Shown here piece by piece: positions 8,042 through 18,736 of a stretch of DNA of 64,000 nucleotides. Origin of the DNA: Parafrankia sp. EUN1f. Its GTDB lineage: Bacteria > Actinomycetota > Actinomycetes > Frankiales > Frankiaceae. Position numbers and translations under genes: made by a program. Under the pieces are notes generated by a model. The model was not told the origin of the DNA, made no database searches, and saw only the letters and a program-made list of their open reading frames with translations. The stretch spans positions 16,239-80,238 of the forward strand of contig NZ_ADGX01000023.1 in assembly GCF_000177675.1 (NCBI RefSeq), in the 5' to 3' direction. Position 1 is the first letter of the stretch; each line of letters starts with the position of its first letter.

Positions 8042-11000
8042 TCAGTCGCTGAAGGCCGCCTCGACGAGAGCTGCCTGCTCCCGCTCGTGCACCCGGGACG
8101 AGCCGGAGGCCGGGGCGGCCGAGGCCCGCCGCGAGACCCGCCGCAGCCGCAGACCCTCGGGCAGCGACTCGGGCAGGTTCAGCGCCATGTGCGGGTAGGC
8201 GCCCTGGTTCGCCGGCTCCTCCTGGACCCAGACGAGGTCGGTCACGTTCGGGTACCTGCTCAGCAGTGCGGCGAGCTCCGGCCCGGGGGTCGGGTAGAGC
8301 TGCTCGACGCGCAGCAGGGCGAAGCGCTGGGCGTCGTTGCGCTTCTCCTTGGCGGCGGCGAGGTCGTAGTAGACCTTGCCGGCCGACAGCAGCACCCGCC
8401 GCACGCTGGCCGGGTCGCTGACCGAAGCGTCGTCGATGATCGGCTGCCAGGCTCCGCCGGTGAGCTCCTCGACAGTGCAGGCGGCCGCCTTCAGGCGCAG
8501 CATCGACTTCGGCGTGAAGACGATCAGCGGCCGGCGCACCGGTGACAGCGCCTGCCGGCGCAGCAGGTGGAAGTAGCTGGCCGGGCTGGACGGGGCGGAG
8601 ACGGTCATGTTGCCGTCGGCGCACAGCGAGAGGAAGCGCTCGATGCGGGCCGAGGAGTGGTCCGGCCCCTGGCCCTCGTACCCGTGCGGCAGCAGCAGGG
8701 TCAGTGAGGAACGCTGGCCCCACTTCGCCTCACCCGCCGAGATGAACTCGTCGATGATCGACTGTGCGCCGTTGGCGAAGTCGCCGAACTGCGCCTCCCA
8801 CAGCACCAGGGTGTCGTCCCGGGCCACCGAGTAGCCGTATTCGAACCCCATCGCGGCGAACTCGGAGAGCAGCGAGTCGTAGGTGTAGAAGGTGCCGACC
8901 CGCGACCCGTCATCGTTGCGCAGGGTGCGCAGCGGCGTGTGGTCCTCCGCGGTGTAGCGGTCGACCAGCACGGAGTGCCGCTGGCCGAAGGTGCCGCGGC
9001 GGCTGTCCTGGCCGGTGAGCCGCACCGAGGTGCCGCCCAGCAGCAGGCTGCCGAACGCGATCATCTCGGCGAGCGCCCAGTCGATGGCCCCGGTCTCGAC
9101 CATCTGCGGGCGGCGTTCGATCTGCGGCCGCAGGCGCGGGTGCACGACGAAGCCGTCCGGCAGATTGACCTGGGTGTCGACGATCTTCTTGACGGTCTCG
9201 AGCGACACTGCGGTGGTGACTGCGGCAGCTGCGGCGGCCTCGGCCGGGGTGGTGACGATCCGCGGCTGCGGCGTGGGCCGGGTCGTGGTCTCCCTGGTCT
9301 CGGAGAACGCCTTCTCCAGCTCGGCCCGGTAGCTCTTCATCGCGTGTTCGGCCTCGTCGCGGGTGATGTCCCCACGGCCGATCAGGGCCTCGGTGTAGAC
9401 CTTGCGCACCGAACGCTTGGAGGCGATCGTGTCGTACATCAGCGGCTGGGTGAAGGACGGCTCGTCCATCTCGTTGTGACCCCGCCGGCGGTAGCAGACC
9501 AGGTCGATGACGACGTCCTTGTTGAACTCCTGCCGGTAGGCGAACGCCAGCGCCGCCACCCGGACGCACGCCTCCGGGTCGTCCCCGTTGACGTGGAAGA
9601 TCGGCGCCTGCACCATGCGCGCCACGTCGGTCGCGTAGACCGAGGACCGGCTGGACGTCGGTGACGTGGTGAAGCCGACCTGGTTGTTGATGACCACGTG
9701 CACGGTGCCACCGGTGCGGTAGCCGCGCAGCTGGGAGAGGTTCAGCGTCTCGGCGACCACACCCTGGCCGGCGAACGCGGCGTCACCGTGGATCAGCACC
9801 GGCAGCACCGTGAAGCCTTCGAAGCCCTTGTCCAGGACGTCCTGCTTCGCGCGGGCGACACCTTCGAGGACGCCGTCGACGGCCTCCAGGTGCGACGGGT
9901 TGGCGACCACCGAGACGGGGACGGTGCGCCCCTCCTGGTCGGTGTAGACGCCGTCGGCACCCAGGTGATACTTGACGTCACCCGAGCCGTGCGCGGTCTG
10001 CGGGTCGACGTAGCCCTCGAACTCGTCGAAGATCTGCCGGTACGACTTGCCGACGATGTTGGCGAGCACGTTGAGCCGCCCGCGGTGCGCCATCCCGATG
10101 ACGACCTCGTCGAGCCTGGCCTCCGCCGCCCGGCCGAGGATCTCGTCCAGCAGCGGGATCGTCGACTCGGCGCCCTCCAGCGAGAACCGGCGCTGGCCGA
10201 CGTACTTGGTCTGCAGGAACGACTCGAAGGCCTCGGCGGCGCCGAGGCGCTCCAGCACGTACAGCTGCTCGGCCGGGTCGGGCCGCTCGGCGGAGCGCTC
10301 CACCCGGGCCTGGATCCAGGTGCGCTCCTCCGGCTCCTGGATGTGCATGTACTCGATGCCGACCCGGCGGCAGTAGGAGTCACGCAGGACGCCGAGGATG
10401 TCACGCAGCCGCATCGTGCGCTGCCCGGCGAAACCACCCACCGCGAACTCGCGGTCGAGGTCCCACAGAGTCAGGCCGTGGCCGATGATGTCCAGGTCGG
10501 GGTGGCTGCGGATGGCGAACTCGAGCGGGTTCGTGTCGGCCATCAGGTGACCACGCACCCGGTAGGCGTGGATGAGCTCCATCACCCGGGCGCCGTGGTC
10601 GAGGTCGCCCTCGTGGTGGGCGGAGATGTCGGGCAGCCATCGGATCGGCACGTAGGGGACGCGCAGCGAGGCGAAGATCTCGTCGTAGAACCCGTCGGCG
10701 CCCAGCAGCAGCTGGTGGATGCGCCGCAGGTACTCGCCGGACTGCGCGCCCTGGATGATCCGGTGGTCGTAGGTGCTGGTCAGCGTCATGATCTTGGAGA
10801 TCGCGAGCTTCGTCAGGGTCTGCTCGGAGGCACCCTGGAACTCGGCCGGATACTCCATGGCGCCGACGCCGATGATGGTGCCCTGACCCTCCATGAGGCG
10901 CGGGACGGAGTGCACCGTCCCGATGCCGCCGGGGTTGGTCAGGCTGATCGTGACGCCGGTGAAGTCGTCCATGGTCAGCTTGTTCGTGCGGGCGCGGCGG

Positions 11001-11752
11001 ACGAGGTCCTCATACGCCAGCCAGAACTGGCTGAAGTCGAGGGTCTCGGCCTTCTTCACCGCGGCGACGACGAGCTGGCGCCCCTTGGGCGTGACCAGGT
11101 CGATGGCGAGACCGAGGTTGATGTGCTCCGGCTGAACGAGCGTCGGCTTGCCGTCGATCTCGGCGTAGGACGCGTTCATCGCCGGGTGGTCGATCAGGGC
11201 CTTCACCATGGCGTAGCCGATCACATGGGTGAAGGAGATCTTCCCGCCGCTGGACCGGGCCAGGTGCCGGTTGATGACGATGCGGTTGTCGGCCAGCAGC
11301 TTCGCCGGCACCGCACGCACGGACGTCGCGGTCGGGACGTGCAGCGAGGTCTCCATGTTGGAGACCACCCGGGCGGACGCGCCGCGCAACGGGGTGCGCT
11401 CCCCGGCGGCGACCGCGGCGGCGGGCTTGGCCGGCGCGGATGCCGGCTTCGCGCTCGCGGCGGCAGGCGCCGGTGCCGGTGCCGGTGGCGCCGTGACCGG
11501 TGCCACGCTCGCGGTGGCAGCCGGAGCGGAGGGGGTCGAAGGCGTCGGCGTTGACGCGGGACTGGGGACGGTGGCACCGCTCGCCTGCGCGTTCCCGGCA
11601 GCCGGGTTCGCGGGGCGGTAGTCGGAGAGGAACTCGCGCCATTCGGGGGAGACGCTCTCCGGGTCCTCGAGATACTGCTGGTAGATCTCGAAGACCAGCC
11701 ACTCGTTAGGGCCGAAGTCAGGTTCTGACGCGGGTACCGTCGGTGCTGTCAC
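8042..11752 (-). CDS. kgd: Multifunctional 2-oxoglutarate dehydrogenase (E2-E1 fusion)
   Basis: A 1236-residue KGD/OdhA-type enzyme of the TCA cycle in actinobacteria. Order: N-terminal segment [20 protein letters not shown], an Ala/Pro-rich linker (~residues 45-120), an E2 succinyltransferase core (~135-350) ending with the catalytic [10 protein letters not shown] motif, then the thiamin-diphosphate E1 domain with [17 protein letters not shown] and the C-terminal transketolase-like part ([21 protein letters not shown]). No lipoyl domain is present, as usual for this family, which borrows lipoylated E2p. GTG start at 11752. It is alone in its transcript, with strong palindromes beyond its stop. 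Confidence 0.97.
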   Translation of the reverse strand: MTAPTVPASEPDFGPNEWLVFEIYQQYLEDPESVSPEWREFLSDYRPANPAAGNAQASGATVPSPASTPTPSTPSAPAATASVAPVTAPPAPAPAPAAASAKPASAPAKPAAAVAAGERTPLRGASARVVSNMETSLHVPTATSVRAVPAKLLADNRIVINRHLARSSGGKISFTHVIGYAMVKALIDHPAMNASYAEIDGKPTLVQPEHINLGLAIDLVTPKGRQLVVAAVKKAETLDFSQFWLAYEDLVRRARTNKLTMDDFTGVTISLTNPGGIGTVHSVPRLMEGQGTIIGVGAMEYPAEFQGASEQTLTKLAISKIMTLTSTYDHRIIQGAQSGEYLRRIHQLLLGADGFYDEIFASLRVPYVPIRWLPDISAHHEGDLDHGARVMELIHAYRVRGHLMADTNPLEFAIRSHPDLDIIGHGLTLWDLDREFAVGGFAGQRTMRLRDILGVLRDSYCRRVGIEYMHIQEPEERTWIQARVERSAERPDPAEQLYVLERLGAAEAFESFLQTKYVGQRRFSLEGAESTIPLLDEILGRAAEARLDEVVIGMAHRGRLNVLANIVGKSYRQIFDEFEGYVDPQTAHGSGDVKYHLGADGVYTDQEGRTVPVSVVANPSHLEAVDGVLEGVARAKQDVLDKGFEGFTVLPVLIHGDAAFAGQGVVAETLNLSQLRGYRTGGTVHVVINNQVGFTTSPTSSRSSVYATDVARMVQAPIFHVNGDDPEACVRVAALAFAYRQEFNKDVVIDLVCYRRRGHNEMDEPSFTQPLMYDTIASKRSVRKVYTEALIGRGDITRDEAEHAMKSYRAELEKAFSETRETTTRPTPQPRIVTTPAEAAAAAAVTTAVSLETVKKIVDTQVNLPDGFVVHPRLRPQIERRPQMVETGAIDWALAEMIAFGSLLLGGTSVRLTGQDSRRGTFGQRHSVLVDRYTAEDHTPLRTLRNDDGSRVGTFYTYDSLLSEFAAMGFEYGYSVARDDTLVLWEAQFGDFANGAQSIIDEFISAGEAKWGQRSSLTLLLPHGYEGQGPDHSSARIERFLSLCADGNMTVSAPSSPASYFHLLRRQALSPVRRPLIVFTPKSMLRLKAAACTVEELTGGAWQPIIDDASVSDPASVRRVLLSAGKVYYDLAAAKEKRNDAQRFALLRVEQLYPTPGPELAALLSRYPNVTDLVWVQEEPANQGAYPHMALNLPESLPEGLRLRRVSRRASAAPASGSSRVHEREQAALVEAAFSD

Positions 11753-12200
11753 GGAGCCAATCGCCTCTATCCACGGTGTACATCTCAGCCTGTTCGCAGG
11801 CCCTTCGCTACCGTCTGCTCAGATTACCCGCTGTGGACGGACACCCCGAAGCTGCCCTCCCCGGCGTCGCGTCACATTCGTCCCGTTGTGTCAGGGCTGA
11901 TCGCCTCCTGCCGGCGCCACGATCCACTGGCTCGGCCCGATGGCGATCTCGCCTGTGCCGCTGGCAAAGGCGGGTTGTCCACGCGATTCCCCGCCGGCCT
12001 TCGGCGCTGCGCGCGAGGTCACACGAAGACCCAACAGGTGGTTCCGTACCTGGTGCCGGCTCAGCCTTACCGGCCGCCCGGTACCGCTTCACGTTGTTGC
12101 TCTGGGTAATCAGTGCTCTGGGTGGCCGCTGCTGCCACCGGCCGGCCAGGGCGCCAGCATGTCAGGGACGCCGTCGGAAGTCAGGGAAGCAGGAGGCCGA
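11753..12200. other. Divergent intergenic region kgd / hyuA
   Basis: 450 bp without coding bias that should carry promoters for both kgd (left) and the HyuA gene (right). The first ~150 bp are less GC-rich. No operator palindrome stands out. Confidence 0.5.
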
Positions 12201-14345
12201 GTGCCCGATCACCAGGAGCCGTCCGGCGAGCGGGTCCGGCTCGGAGTGGATGTCGGCGGCACCTTCACCGATCTGGTGGCGGTGGATCCGGACGGTGGGG
12301 TGCGGTTCGCCAAGGTGCCGTCCGTTCCCACCGACCCGTCCGACGCGGTGCTGGCCGCGGTGGCCGCGGCCGGCCTCGCCCCGACACAGGTCGGCACCTT
12401 CGCCCACGGGACCACGGTGGCCACCAACACGCTGCTGGAACGCGCCGGGGCCCGCACCGCGCTGGTGACCACACGGGGCTTCCGGGACGTGATCGAGATC
12501 GGCCGGCAGAACAGGCCGTCCCTCTACGACCTGACCAGGGACCGCCCGCCCAGCCTCGTCCCGCGCGAGCTGCGCTTCACCGTCGCCGAGCGGTGCGGGC
12601 CGACCGGGGTGATCGAGCCGTTGCGCGACGAGGACGTCGCCCGGGTCGTCGAGGAGGTGGCGGCCGTCCCCGACCTCGCGGCGGTCGCCGTCTGCCTGCT
12701 GTTCTCCTTCGCCTTCCCCGCCCATGAACAGGCCGTCGCCACGGCGCTGCGGCGGCGGTTGCCGGGCATCACGGTGGTCGCCTCCAGCGAGGTGCTGCCG
12801 GTGTTCCGCGAATACGAGCGCTTCACCACGGCTGTCGCGGACGCCTATCTGACCCCCGGACTCTCCACCTATCTGCGGCGCCTGGAGCACCGGTGCGCGC
12901 GGCGGTCGCTCACCGTCCCCATGATCATGCAGTCGTCGGGCGGTGTCACCGAGCTCGCCGAGGCGGCCGGGCACGCCGCCCGCTGTGTGCTGTCCGGCCC
13001 GGCCGGGGGCGTCGTCGGCGCCGCCTACGTCGCCGGCCTCTCCGGCGTCCGTGACCTGCTGACCTTTGACATGGGCGGGACGTCGACCGATGTCGCGCCC
13101 GTGCTCGGCGGGCGGGCGCTCACCACGTCCGAGTCGGTGCTCGCCGGGGTGCCGATCATGCTGCCCACGGTGGACGTCCACTCGGTCAGCGCGGGCGGCG
13201 GCTCGATCGCCTGGGCGGACGCCGGCGGCGCCCTGCGGGTCGGCCCGCGTTCGGCGGGAGCCGACCCCGGCCCGGCCTGCTACGGGCGCGGCGGCACCCG
13301 GCCGACGGTCACCGACGCCGACCTCTATCTGGGCTACCTCGCCGACGGCGCGGGACTCGGTGGCGAGGTCACGCTCTCCCGGGCAGCGGCCGAAGCGGCG
13401 CTGAGCGGGCTCGGTGCCGAGCTGGGCCTCACCCCGGCACAGGCCGCCGCCGGGGTGGTGGCCGTCGCCGACGCGGAGATGACCCGGGCGCTGCGGGTCG
13501 TCTCCGTCGAACGCGGCATCGACCCGCGTGAGCTGGTGCTGGTGGCCTTCGGTGGGGCCGGTGGGACGCACGCCTGCGCGTTGGCCGAGGAACTCGGCAT
13601 GTCCCGGGTGCTGGTCCCGCTGGCCGCCGGGGTGCTGTCGGCGCTGGGGCTGGCGATCGGGGACGTCCGGCGTGACCATGCCCGCCCGCTGATCGGCCGG
13701 CTCGGCGAGGTCGATCTCGCCCGCGCCTTCGCCGACCTGGCCGCGGACGCGACCGCGGACGCAGACGCTGCCACGACCACGACCACGACCACGACCACGG
13801 CCACGGCCACGGATGCGGCTGCGTCCGCCGAGCCGGGGCAGGCGTCGGAGGAATCGCCGGCCGTGCTCCAGCGGCGCGTCGACTGCCGGTACGCGGGCCA
13901 GTCCCACGAGCTGACCATCGACGTCGCCGAGCCGGAGGACGCCGAGCTGCGGGAGGCCGAGGCCGGGGACGCGGTCGGCGCCGCCTCGATGGCCCAGGCC
14001 GTGCGTGTCGCCTTCGAAGCCGAGCATCTGCGCAGATACGGGCACATCGCGCCGGAGCGTGAGATCGAGACCGTGGCGGTGCGCCTGGTGGTGACCGTGC
14101 GCGGCCCACGTCCCGTCCCGGTGGCCCCACCCGCCGACCCGACCGTTCGGCGCGGACGCCGGCAGGCCTGGCTGGACGGTGCGTGGCAGGACGTCGACGT
14201 GGTCCCGCGCGCCGCGCTCGGCGTCGGTGACGTCGTCGCAGGCCCGGCGGTGGTCGAGTTCGCCGAGGCGACCTGTCTGCTCCGCCCCGGCTGGACGGGC
14301 ACCGTCGACGACGTCGGGACGCTCGTCCTCACCCGTCAGTTGTAA
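12201..14345 (+). CDS. Hydantoinase/oxoprolinase family protein (HyuA-type)
   Basis: About 714 residues. The N-terminal ATPase-like motif is GVDVGGTFTDLVAVD, then FAHGTTVATNTLLERAG, the central hydantoinase A domain (VLSGPAGGVVGAAY, TFDMGGTSTDVAPV, VDVHSVSAGGGSIAW) and a C-terminal domain. The family hydrolyses hydantoin, 5-oxoproline or acetone-carboxylase-type substrates with ATP, usually with a HyuB partner, which is missing here. GTG 12201 has AGGAGG 4 bp upstream; ATG 12159 is the alternative. A Thr-rich linker at about residues 523-535 comes from an ACGACC hexanucleotide repeat. Confidence 0.9.
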   Translation: MPDHQEPSGERVRLGVDVGGTFTDLVAVDPDGGVRFAKVPSVPTDPSDAVLAAVAAAGLAPTQVGTFAHGTTVATNTLLERAGARTALVTTRGFRDVIEIGRQNRPSLYDLTRDRPPSLVPRELRFTVAERCGPTGVIEPLRDEDVARVVEEVAAVPDLAAVAVCLLFSFAFPAHEQAVATALRRRLPGITVVASSEVLPVFREYERFTTAVADAYLTPGLSTYLRRLEHRCARRSLTVPMIMQSSGGVTELAEAAGHAARCVLSGPAGGVVGAAYVAGLSGVRDLLTFDMGGTSTDVAPVLGGRALTTSESVLAGVPIMLPTVDVHSVSAGGGSIAWADAGGALRVGPRSAGADPGPACYGRGGTRPTVTDADLYLGYLADGAGLGGEVTLSRAAAEAALSGLGAELGLTPAQAAAGVVAVADAEMTRALRVVSVERGIDPRELVLVAFGGAGGTHACALAEELGMSRVLVPLAAGVLSALGLAIGDVRRDHARPLIGRLGEVDLARAFADLAADATADADAATTTTTTTTTATATDAAASAEPGQASEESPAVLQRRVDCRYAGQSHELTIDVAEPEDAELREAEAGDAVGAASMAQAVRVAFEAEHLRRYGHIAPEREIETVAVRLVVTVRGPRPVPVAPPADPTVRRGRRQAWLDGAWQDVDVVPRAALGVGDVVAGPAVVEFAEATCLLRPGWTGTVDDVGTLVLTRQL
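13770..13812 (+). repeat. Hexanucleotide microsatellite inside the hyuA gene
   Basis: About seven copies of a CCACGA/CCACGG unit in frame, encoding Thr9 followed by Ala/Thr. Because the unit is 6 bp, changes in copy number keep the frame and alter linker length only. Confidence 0.85.
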
Positions 14346-14730
14346 CGGAGGGGAACAGGAGGGCGCAGTGCCGCGTTAGGATAAGCAGTGCCGGTCCGTA
14401 TCATGGCCCCCGGACCCATATTGAGTCGCTACGTGCGACATCACGCCGTGAGGCGACCTGGCGGGCCGGCACCCACAATCCTGGTTTGGCGTGTTCGCCC
14501 CGCTTTTGGCGGGGCTTCCCGGAGGGGCTTGTGGGATGTTGGTCGGGGGGCCGAGCCCCCCCGGGACCCCCCACGGGAAACCCTCGGTAGGTGGTCGGTA
14601 GGTGGTAGGTGGCGGGGGCTGGGGGTTCGGGAATGTGCCGGGAAGACACGGCCCCGGAGATACTGGGCCTGTCAAACGAAGTGCGCCGTCTCGCCAATGC
14701 TTCGGCGACCACCTTGCTTACGCTTGTCGG
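14346..14730. other. Non-coding interval hyuA / kinase gene
   Basis: 385 bp with no coding bias. Contains the small hairpin at 14497-14515 and a G/C-run-rich stretch around 14545-14625 with several GGTAGGTGG copies. The upstream kinase region probably includes its promoter. Confidence 0.45.
14497..14515 (+). terminator. Candidate terminator of hyuA
   Basis: GCCCCGC / GCGGGGC stem with TTTTG loop, 150 bp after the hyuA stop codon. Confidence 0.4.
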
Positions 14731-15375
14731 GTGCGACGCCGGCCGATCATTGCTCTGCTCGGGGTGGACGGGTCGGGCAAGACGACCCAGGCCAGGCGGC
14801 TCGCGGTCTGGTTGAACGGACAGGGTGTGCCGGCCCGCTACTTCGAGAACGCCGGCGGTCGCCCGATCTGGGATGCGCTGGCGCGACGGCTCGACCGTGC
14901 TGACGGGCAGGCGCTGTTCGGCCGCCGCGCCTACGTCGCGGTCGAGGCTTCCATGCGCTGGGTGGCGGTCAGCCGGGCGCTCGCGCTTTCCTGGCTGACC
15001 GGCCGCGTCGCGGTGATGGACCGCTACGCCTACTGTCAGTATGCGATCATGCGTGCCCGCGGCGATCGTGGCGAACGTCGAGTGCGTGGCGCGTTCCGCC
15101 GGTTCCCTGCGCCTGACCTGGTCTGCTATCTGTCCGTCCCCGCCGGGCTCGCGCAGCGGCGGGTGGAGCAGCGTGGACGCGACCGTGAGGAACTCGGCTA
15201 CCTCGTCGCCTTCGACGAGGCGTACCGCTCCCTGCCGGAGGCGTCGTCGTTCGTCGTCGTCTCGGCCGAGGGATCGTCCGAGGACGTCCAAACAGCCTTG
15301 CGGGCGACCGTCCTACCGGTGCTCGCCCGGTTTCGGGGGACGGCGGGCCGTCGTCCAGGCTGTGATTGGAGGTAG
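14731..15375 (+). CDS. Thymidylate-kinase-like P-loop nucleotide kinase
   Basis: About 214 residues from GTG 14731. It begins with the P-loop LLGVDGSGKTTQARRLA, followed by the DR(Y/F) motif VMDRYAYCQYAIM and the LVCYLSVPAGLAQRRVEQRG lid-region pattern of dTMP kinases. The match is to a short divergent actinobacterial group of thymidylate kinases; whether it phosphorylates dTMP or another (deoxy)nucleotide is open. Codons upstream of 14731 in the same frame lack homology. ThiL is convergent on the other strand, so it is monocistronic. Confidence 0.8.
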   Translation: MRRRPIIALLGVDGSGKTTQARRLAVWLNGQGVPARYFENAGGRPIWDALARRLDRADGQALFGRRAYVAVEASMRWVAVSRALALSWLTGRVAVMDRYAYCQYAIMRARGDRGERRVRGAFRRFPAPDLVCYLSVPAGLAQRRVEQRGRDREELGYLVAFDEAYRSLPEASSFVVVSAEGSSEDVQTALRATVLPVLARFRGTAGRRPGCDWR

Positions 15376-15483
15376 GGCCGTGCCGTTCACCTGGAATGAG
15401 GTGCGGGCCCGGCGCCCCGCGGGGACAGCGTCGCCGAGCACCGTGTCCGGATCGACGCCGAGGTACGTGCCTACCGGTTCGGA

Positions 15484-16542
15484 TCAGGCGAAGTGGTCCC
15501 AGCCGGGCTGGTCGTGCTGGTCCCGGCCGTTGACGAGGACGCCGTGGTGGCGCGTGCCGGCGCCGGTGGGCCGCTCGTTCAGGACACGCCCGATCACCGT
15601 GCAGCCCGCCGGCAGTTCCGTGCCGGGGGCGACACAGGCGACGAGTGCGTGATCGTCCCCGCCGGTCAGCACCCAGTCGAATGGATCCGCGCCCAGTGCC
15701 GCGGCGGCGGCGCTTATCCGCGCGGGTACCGGTATGAGGGCGGTGTCGAGATCGATCCACACCGATGAGGCCGCGGCGATGTGGCCGAGATCGGCGAGCA
15801 GGCCGTCGGACACGTCGCACATCGCGTGCGCGCCGGCCGCGGCCAGCTGCGGGCCGAGTGGATAGGGCGGCTGTGGCCGCCGGTGGGCGGCGAGCAGCTC
15901 GACGTACCCGGGATCGTCCAGATTCACCGCGGATCCGCCGGTAGCGCCGGTAGCGCCGGCAGCGGCGGCGCGGAGCAGCGCGAGGCCGGCCTGGGCCCAG
16001 CCGAGCCGGCCGGCCAGGACGACGAGATCCCCGCCGCGTGCGGTGTCCCGGCGTACCGGTGCGCGGCCGGCCAGATCGCCGAGCGCGGTGATCCCGAGCA
16101 CGATGGTGTCGGAGGAACTGATGTCGCCTCCGGCGACCGAGGCGCCGACCAGCTCGCATTCGTCGCGCAGGCCGTCGGCGAACTGCTCGGCCCAGGCGAT
16201 CGGCAGGCTCCGCGGAGCCCCCAGCCCGACGACCAGGGCGGTCGGCCGGGCGCCCATCGCGACCACGTCGGCGAGGTTCTGCGCTGCGGCCTTGCGGCCC
16301 ACGTCGTAGGCGGAGGACCAGTCCCGCCGGAAATGTCGGCCTTCGAGGAGCAGGTCGGTCGTGATGACGACCCGGCCGTCCGCGCTGGCCACCACGGCGG
16401 CGTCGTCGCCGGGCCCGAGCAGGACGTCCGGGCCGGCCGGCAGGCGTCGGGTGATCGCCTGGATCAGCCCGAACTCGCCGAGATCCGCGACAGTCGTGGC
16501 GTCGGGCGTGGTGTCGGCGGTGTCTGGTCTGCTGGCGCTCAT
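15484..16542 (-). CDS. thiL: Thiamine-monophosphate kinase
   Basis: About 352 residues, ATP-dependent conversion of thiamine monophosphate to the diphosphate cofactor. Motifs are LGEFGLIQAI, LGPGDDAAVV, VITTDLLLEGRHF, QNLADVVAMGA (metal and ATP binding) and GGDISSSD. The start is ATG 16542, a few residues before the conserved N-terminus; longer frames to 16659 are low in coding bias. An Ala/Gly stretch (AAAAGATGATGG, mid-protein) is an insertion relative to most ThiL. No other thiamine gene is adjacent. Confidence 0.94.
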   Translation of the reverse strand: MSASRPDTADTTPDATTVADLGEFGLIQAITRRLPAGPDVLLGPGDDAAVVASADGRVVITTDLLLEGRHFRRDWSSAYDVGRKAAAQNLADVVAMGARPTALVVGLGAPRSLPIAWAEQFADGLRDECELVGASVAGGDISSSDTIVLGITALGDLAGRAPVRRDTARGGDLVVLAGRLGWAQAGLALLRAAAAGATGATGGSAVNLDDPGYVELLAAHRRPQPPYPLGPQLAAAGAHAMCDVSDGLLADLGHIAAASSVWIDLDTALIPVPARISAAAAALGADPFDWVLTGGDDHALVACVAPGTELPAGCTVIGRVLNERPTGAGTRHHGVLVNGRDQHDQPGWDHFA

Positions 16543-16884
16543 GGCCCGGCCCACGCTATCGGTCCGGGCTGTGGTCGCCGCGCGGGTCGGTGTTCTGTCG
16601 GGATTCAGGCGGGATTCGGCGCTGTTAACGAGGTAATTGACGCCGACTGCAACATCCACGACATCGTGACGTCATCTTCCGCTGCGACTCTGACGCGCGT
16701 GCATCACCCTCAGCATCGTTGTCGGCGGCCGGCTCGTCCGGTAGTCGTGCGCGTCGTCCGCGAGCCCGTGGGGCCTCGCGCCGGCGTCCGTCCCAGCGTG
16801 GGCGGCGAGCGATGACCGGGCTCCCGCGGGTGTGCACAGGGCGCCGACCCGGCCTCGCCGGGCGTCGGCACGGGTAGGGCGCGA
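16543..16884. other. Divergent intergenic region thiL / formamidase
   Basis: 342 bp without coding bias. A short AT-richer patch at 16620-16680 is the likeliest promoter region. No clear operator is seen. Confidence 0.45.
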
Positions 16885-18225
16885 GTGGCCCTGCAGCCGG
16901 GACGAGGAAAGATCGAGGGCCGGCACTATCTGCCGTCCACCCCGGAGACGATCAGCTGGGGTGCCCTCCCGAACGCGCGGACGCGACCGGTGCTCAGCGT
17001 GGACTCTGGCACGACCGTCACCATCGACACGGTCAGCCAGGAAGGCATTCTCGAGGACCAGGGCCGCGATCCCGATGCCTTTCTCGGAGGTTTCGGGGTC
17101 GTCCCCTCGGAGGTGTTGGAGGACGCGCGGGCCATCGCCGCGTCCGGCGTTCCACACCGGTTCGGCACGGACGGCTCGGATGTGGTGACGGGCCCGATCC
17201 ACGTACGCGGCGCCATCCCCGGCGACATGCTGCGGATCGACATCCTCACACTGCACCCGCGGGCCCGTTATGGCGTGATCTCCACCCGGCACGGCGCGGG
17301 CCTGCTCGCCGGGGAGTTCCCGGAGACGCCGGCACCGGCCCTCGACGCCGACGCGCGGCGCTGGCAGGGCTATCGCACGGTGACATCCTTCTGCGCCGTG
17401 GAGCGCCGGCGGGGGCGGCTGTTCGGGGCCATGCCGAGCGGGAGCCACGGGCGCATCCGCTTTCCGCTGAACCCGTGCCTGGGGATCATGGCTGTCGCGG
17501 CCGACGTGACGGACGATACGGTCACGTCGCGCTCGACCGGCGCCTTCGGCGGTGCGCTGGACTGTCGGGAGCTCGGCCCCGGCGCGCATCTGTACCTGCC
17601 CGTCCAGGTGGCGGGGGCGCTTTTCGCGGTCGGCGACCCCCACTATTCCGTGGGCGACGGGATGATCGGGGCGACCGCGCTGGAGGGTCCGCTGCGGGCC
17701 ACCCTGCGGCTGGTCACCCTGCGAGAGGCGGCGGCGACCGCCGCGCTCGGCGCGCTGCGTGAGCCGTTCATCGAGACCGAGGAGCTGTGGATCACCACGG
17801 GCTTCGACCCTGATCCGCGGGAGGCGGTGCGCCGGGCGGCGCGGGCCGCGGTGAGGTTCCTCCAGACCAGGGGCGGCCTGCAGCGGGCGGACGCGGTCGC
17901 GTACCTCGCGGCGGCGGCGGACTTCGGCATCGGCCGGCTGACCGACGGCCACGGGACCGGCTTCTGCCGGCTCCGCCGCTCGGACTTCAACGAGCCGGCG
18001 CCGGTCAAGTCACGGCTGCCGCGCGGCGGCTTCGCCCGGATCGTCGGTGCCTCCGACTCCGACTCCGACCCGACGCCCGACTCCGACCCGACGCCCGAAG
18101 TCGAGTCGATGCCCGAAGCCGAGCTCGGACGTCCCGACGCTGACCGTCAGGTCATCGTGCCGGAGCCGACCCGCGAGGCGGTGACCGCCGTCGGCCAGTC
18201 CGGGACCGACGAACCGGCCACCTAG
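16885..18225 (+). CDS. Acetamidase/formamidase family protein
   Basis: A 446-residue FmdA/AmdA-fold amidase that hydrolyses short-chain amides to ammonia and acid. Characteristic segments are VDTVSQEG, GPIHVRGAIPGDMLRIDILTL, NPCLGIMAVA, GGALDCRELGPGAHLYLPVQV and FAVGDPHYSVGDG. The core ends near residue 385. An Asp/Pro/Thr repeat (DSDSDPTPDSDPTPE) and a ~45-residue acidic tail follow, not typical of the family. GTG start at 16885. It is followed by a bidirectional terminator and converges with the helicase gene. Confidence 0.9.
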   Translation: MALQPGRGKIEGRHYLPSTPETISWGALPNARTRPVLSVDSGTTVTIDTVSQEGILEDQGRDPDAFLGGFGVVPSEVLEDARAIAASGVPHRFGTDGSDVVTGPIHVRGAIPGDMLRIDILTLHPRARYGVISTRHGAGLLAGEFPETPAPALDADARRWQGYRTVTSFCAVERRRGRLFGAMPSGSHGRIRFPLNPCLGIMAVAADVTDDTVTSRSTGAFGGALDCRELGPGAHLYLPVQVAGALFAVGDPHYSVGDGMIGATALEGPLRATLRLVTLREAAATAALGALREPFIETEELWITTGFDPDPREAVRRAARAAVRFLQTRGGLQRADAVAYLAAAADFGIGRLTDGHGTGFCRLRRSDFNEPAPVKSRLPRGGFARIVGASDSDSDPTPDSDPTPEVESMPEAELGRPDADRQVIVPEPTREAVTAVGQSGTDEPAT

Positions 18226-18508
18226 TTCGGGCGCAAGACGCCAATCGGACGGACGTGGCTGAGGTCGCCACGGGTGGTGGGCGACCCCCGGGGCCGCTCG
18301 AAGCGTCGACGCTTCTGGTCGGTCTGGTTTTGGAGCGCGTAGCAGAATCCGGAGAAGCGGCGGATCCGACCCCCGATATCGACCTGGCGGTCCGTGCCCA
18401 CCCGCCACAGGCCGACCCACCGGGGATTCAGTGCCGCCGCGCAGAGCCAGCAATTCATGCCAATTCGGACAACAAGGGCAGGGGAGTCGCTTGGCAATCC
18501 GCAAAAAG

Positions 18509-18544
18509 TGAGGCTTTTGGCTGCCGCGGCAGCCAAAAGCCTCA
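18509..18544. terminator. Bidirectional rho-independent terminator
   Basis: 36-bp perfect palindrome with 18-bp arms TGAGGCTTTTGGCTGCCG, preceded by an A-run (GCAAAAAG) and followed by TTTCTTTC, so a U-tract is available on both strands. It sits between convergent formamidase and helicase genes. Confidence 0.9.
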
Positions 18545-18656
18545 TTTCTTTCTCGTAAGCAGCGGCATCGGCGGAAGCTCGAGGCTCGAGGCTCGGGAAT
18601 CTGCGACGGGCTCGCTGGCGCCCGAAATCCTCAGATATTGCTCGGTAGCAACGGCG

Positions 18657-18700
18657 CGGCGGTCCGGCGGCCACCCGATCGGGGAGCTGCCGGACCGCCG
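18657..18700 (-). terminator. Terminator of helicase-nuclease gene
   Basis: 12-bp perfect arms CGGCGGTCCGGC / GCCGGACCGCCG with a 20-nt loop, 37 bp beyond the helicase stop. Confidence 0.65.
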
Positions 18701-18736
18701 TGGGCCGACACCGGAGCCAGGCGGCTCCGGAGCGGC

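Larger units (their letters stand above)
18226..18736. other. Convergent intergenic region
   Basis: 510 bp between two convergent genes. It holds two strong hairpins (18509-18544 and 18657-18700) and a short GGCTCGA direct repeat around 18579-18598. No coding frame is supported. Confidence 0.55.

Noticed and set aside
15740..16542. TMP-binding riboswitch near thiL
   Set aside because: No THI-box-like CTGAGA/ACCTGA core was found upstream of thiL.
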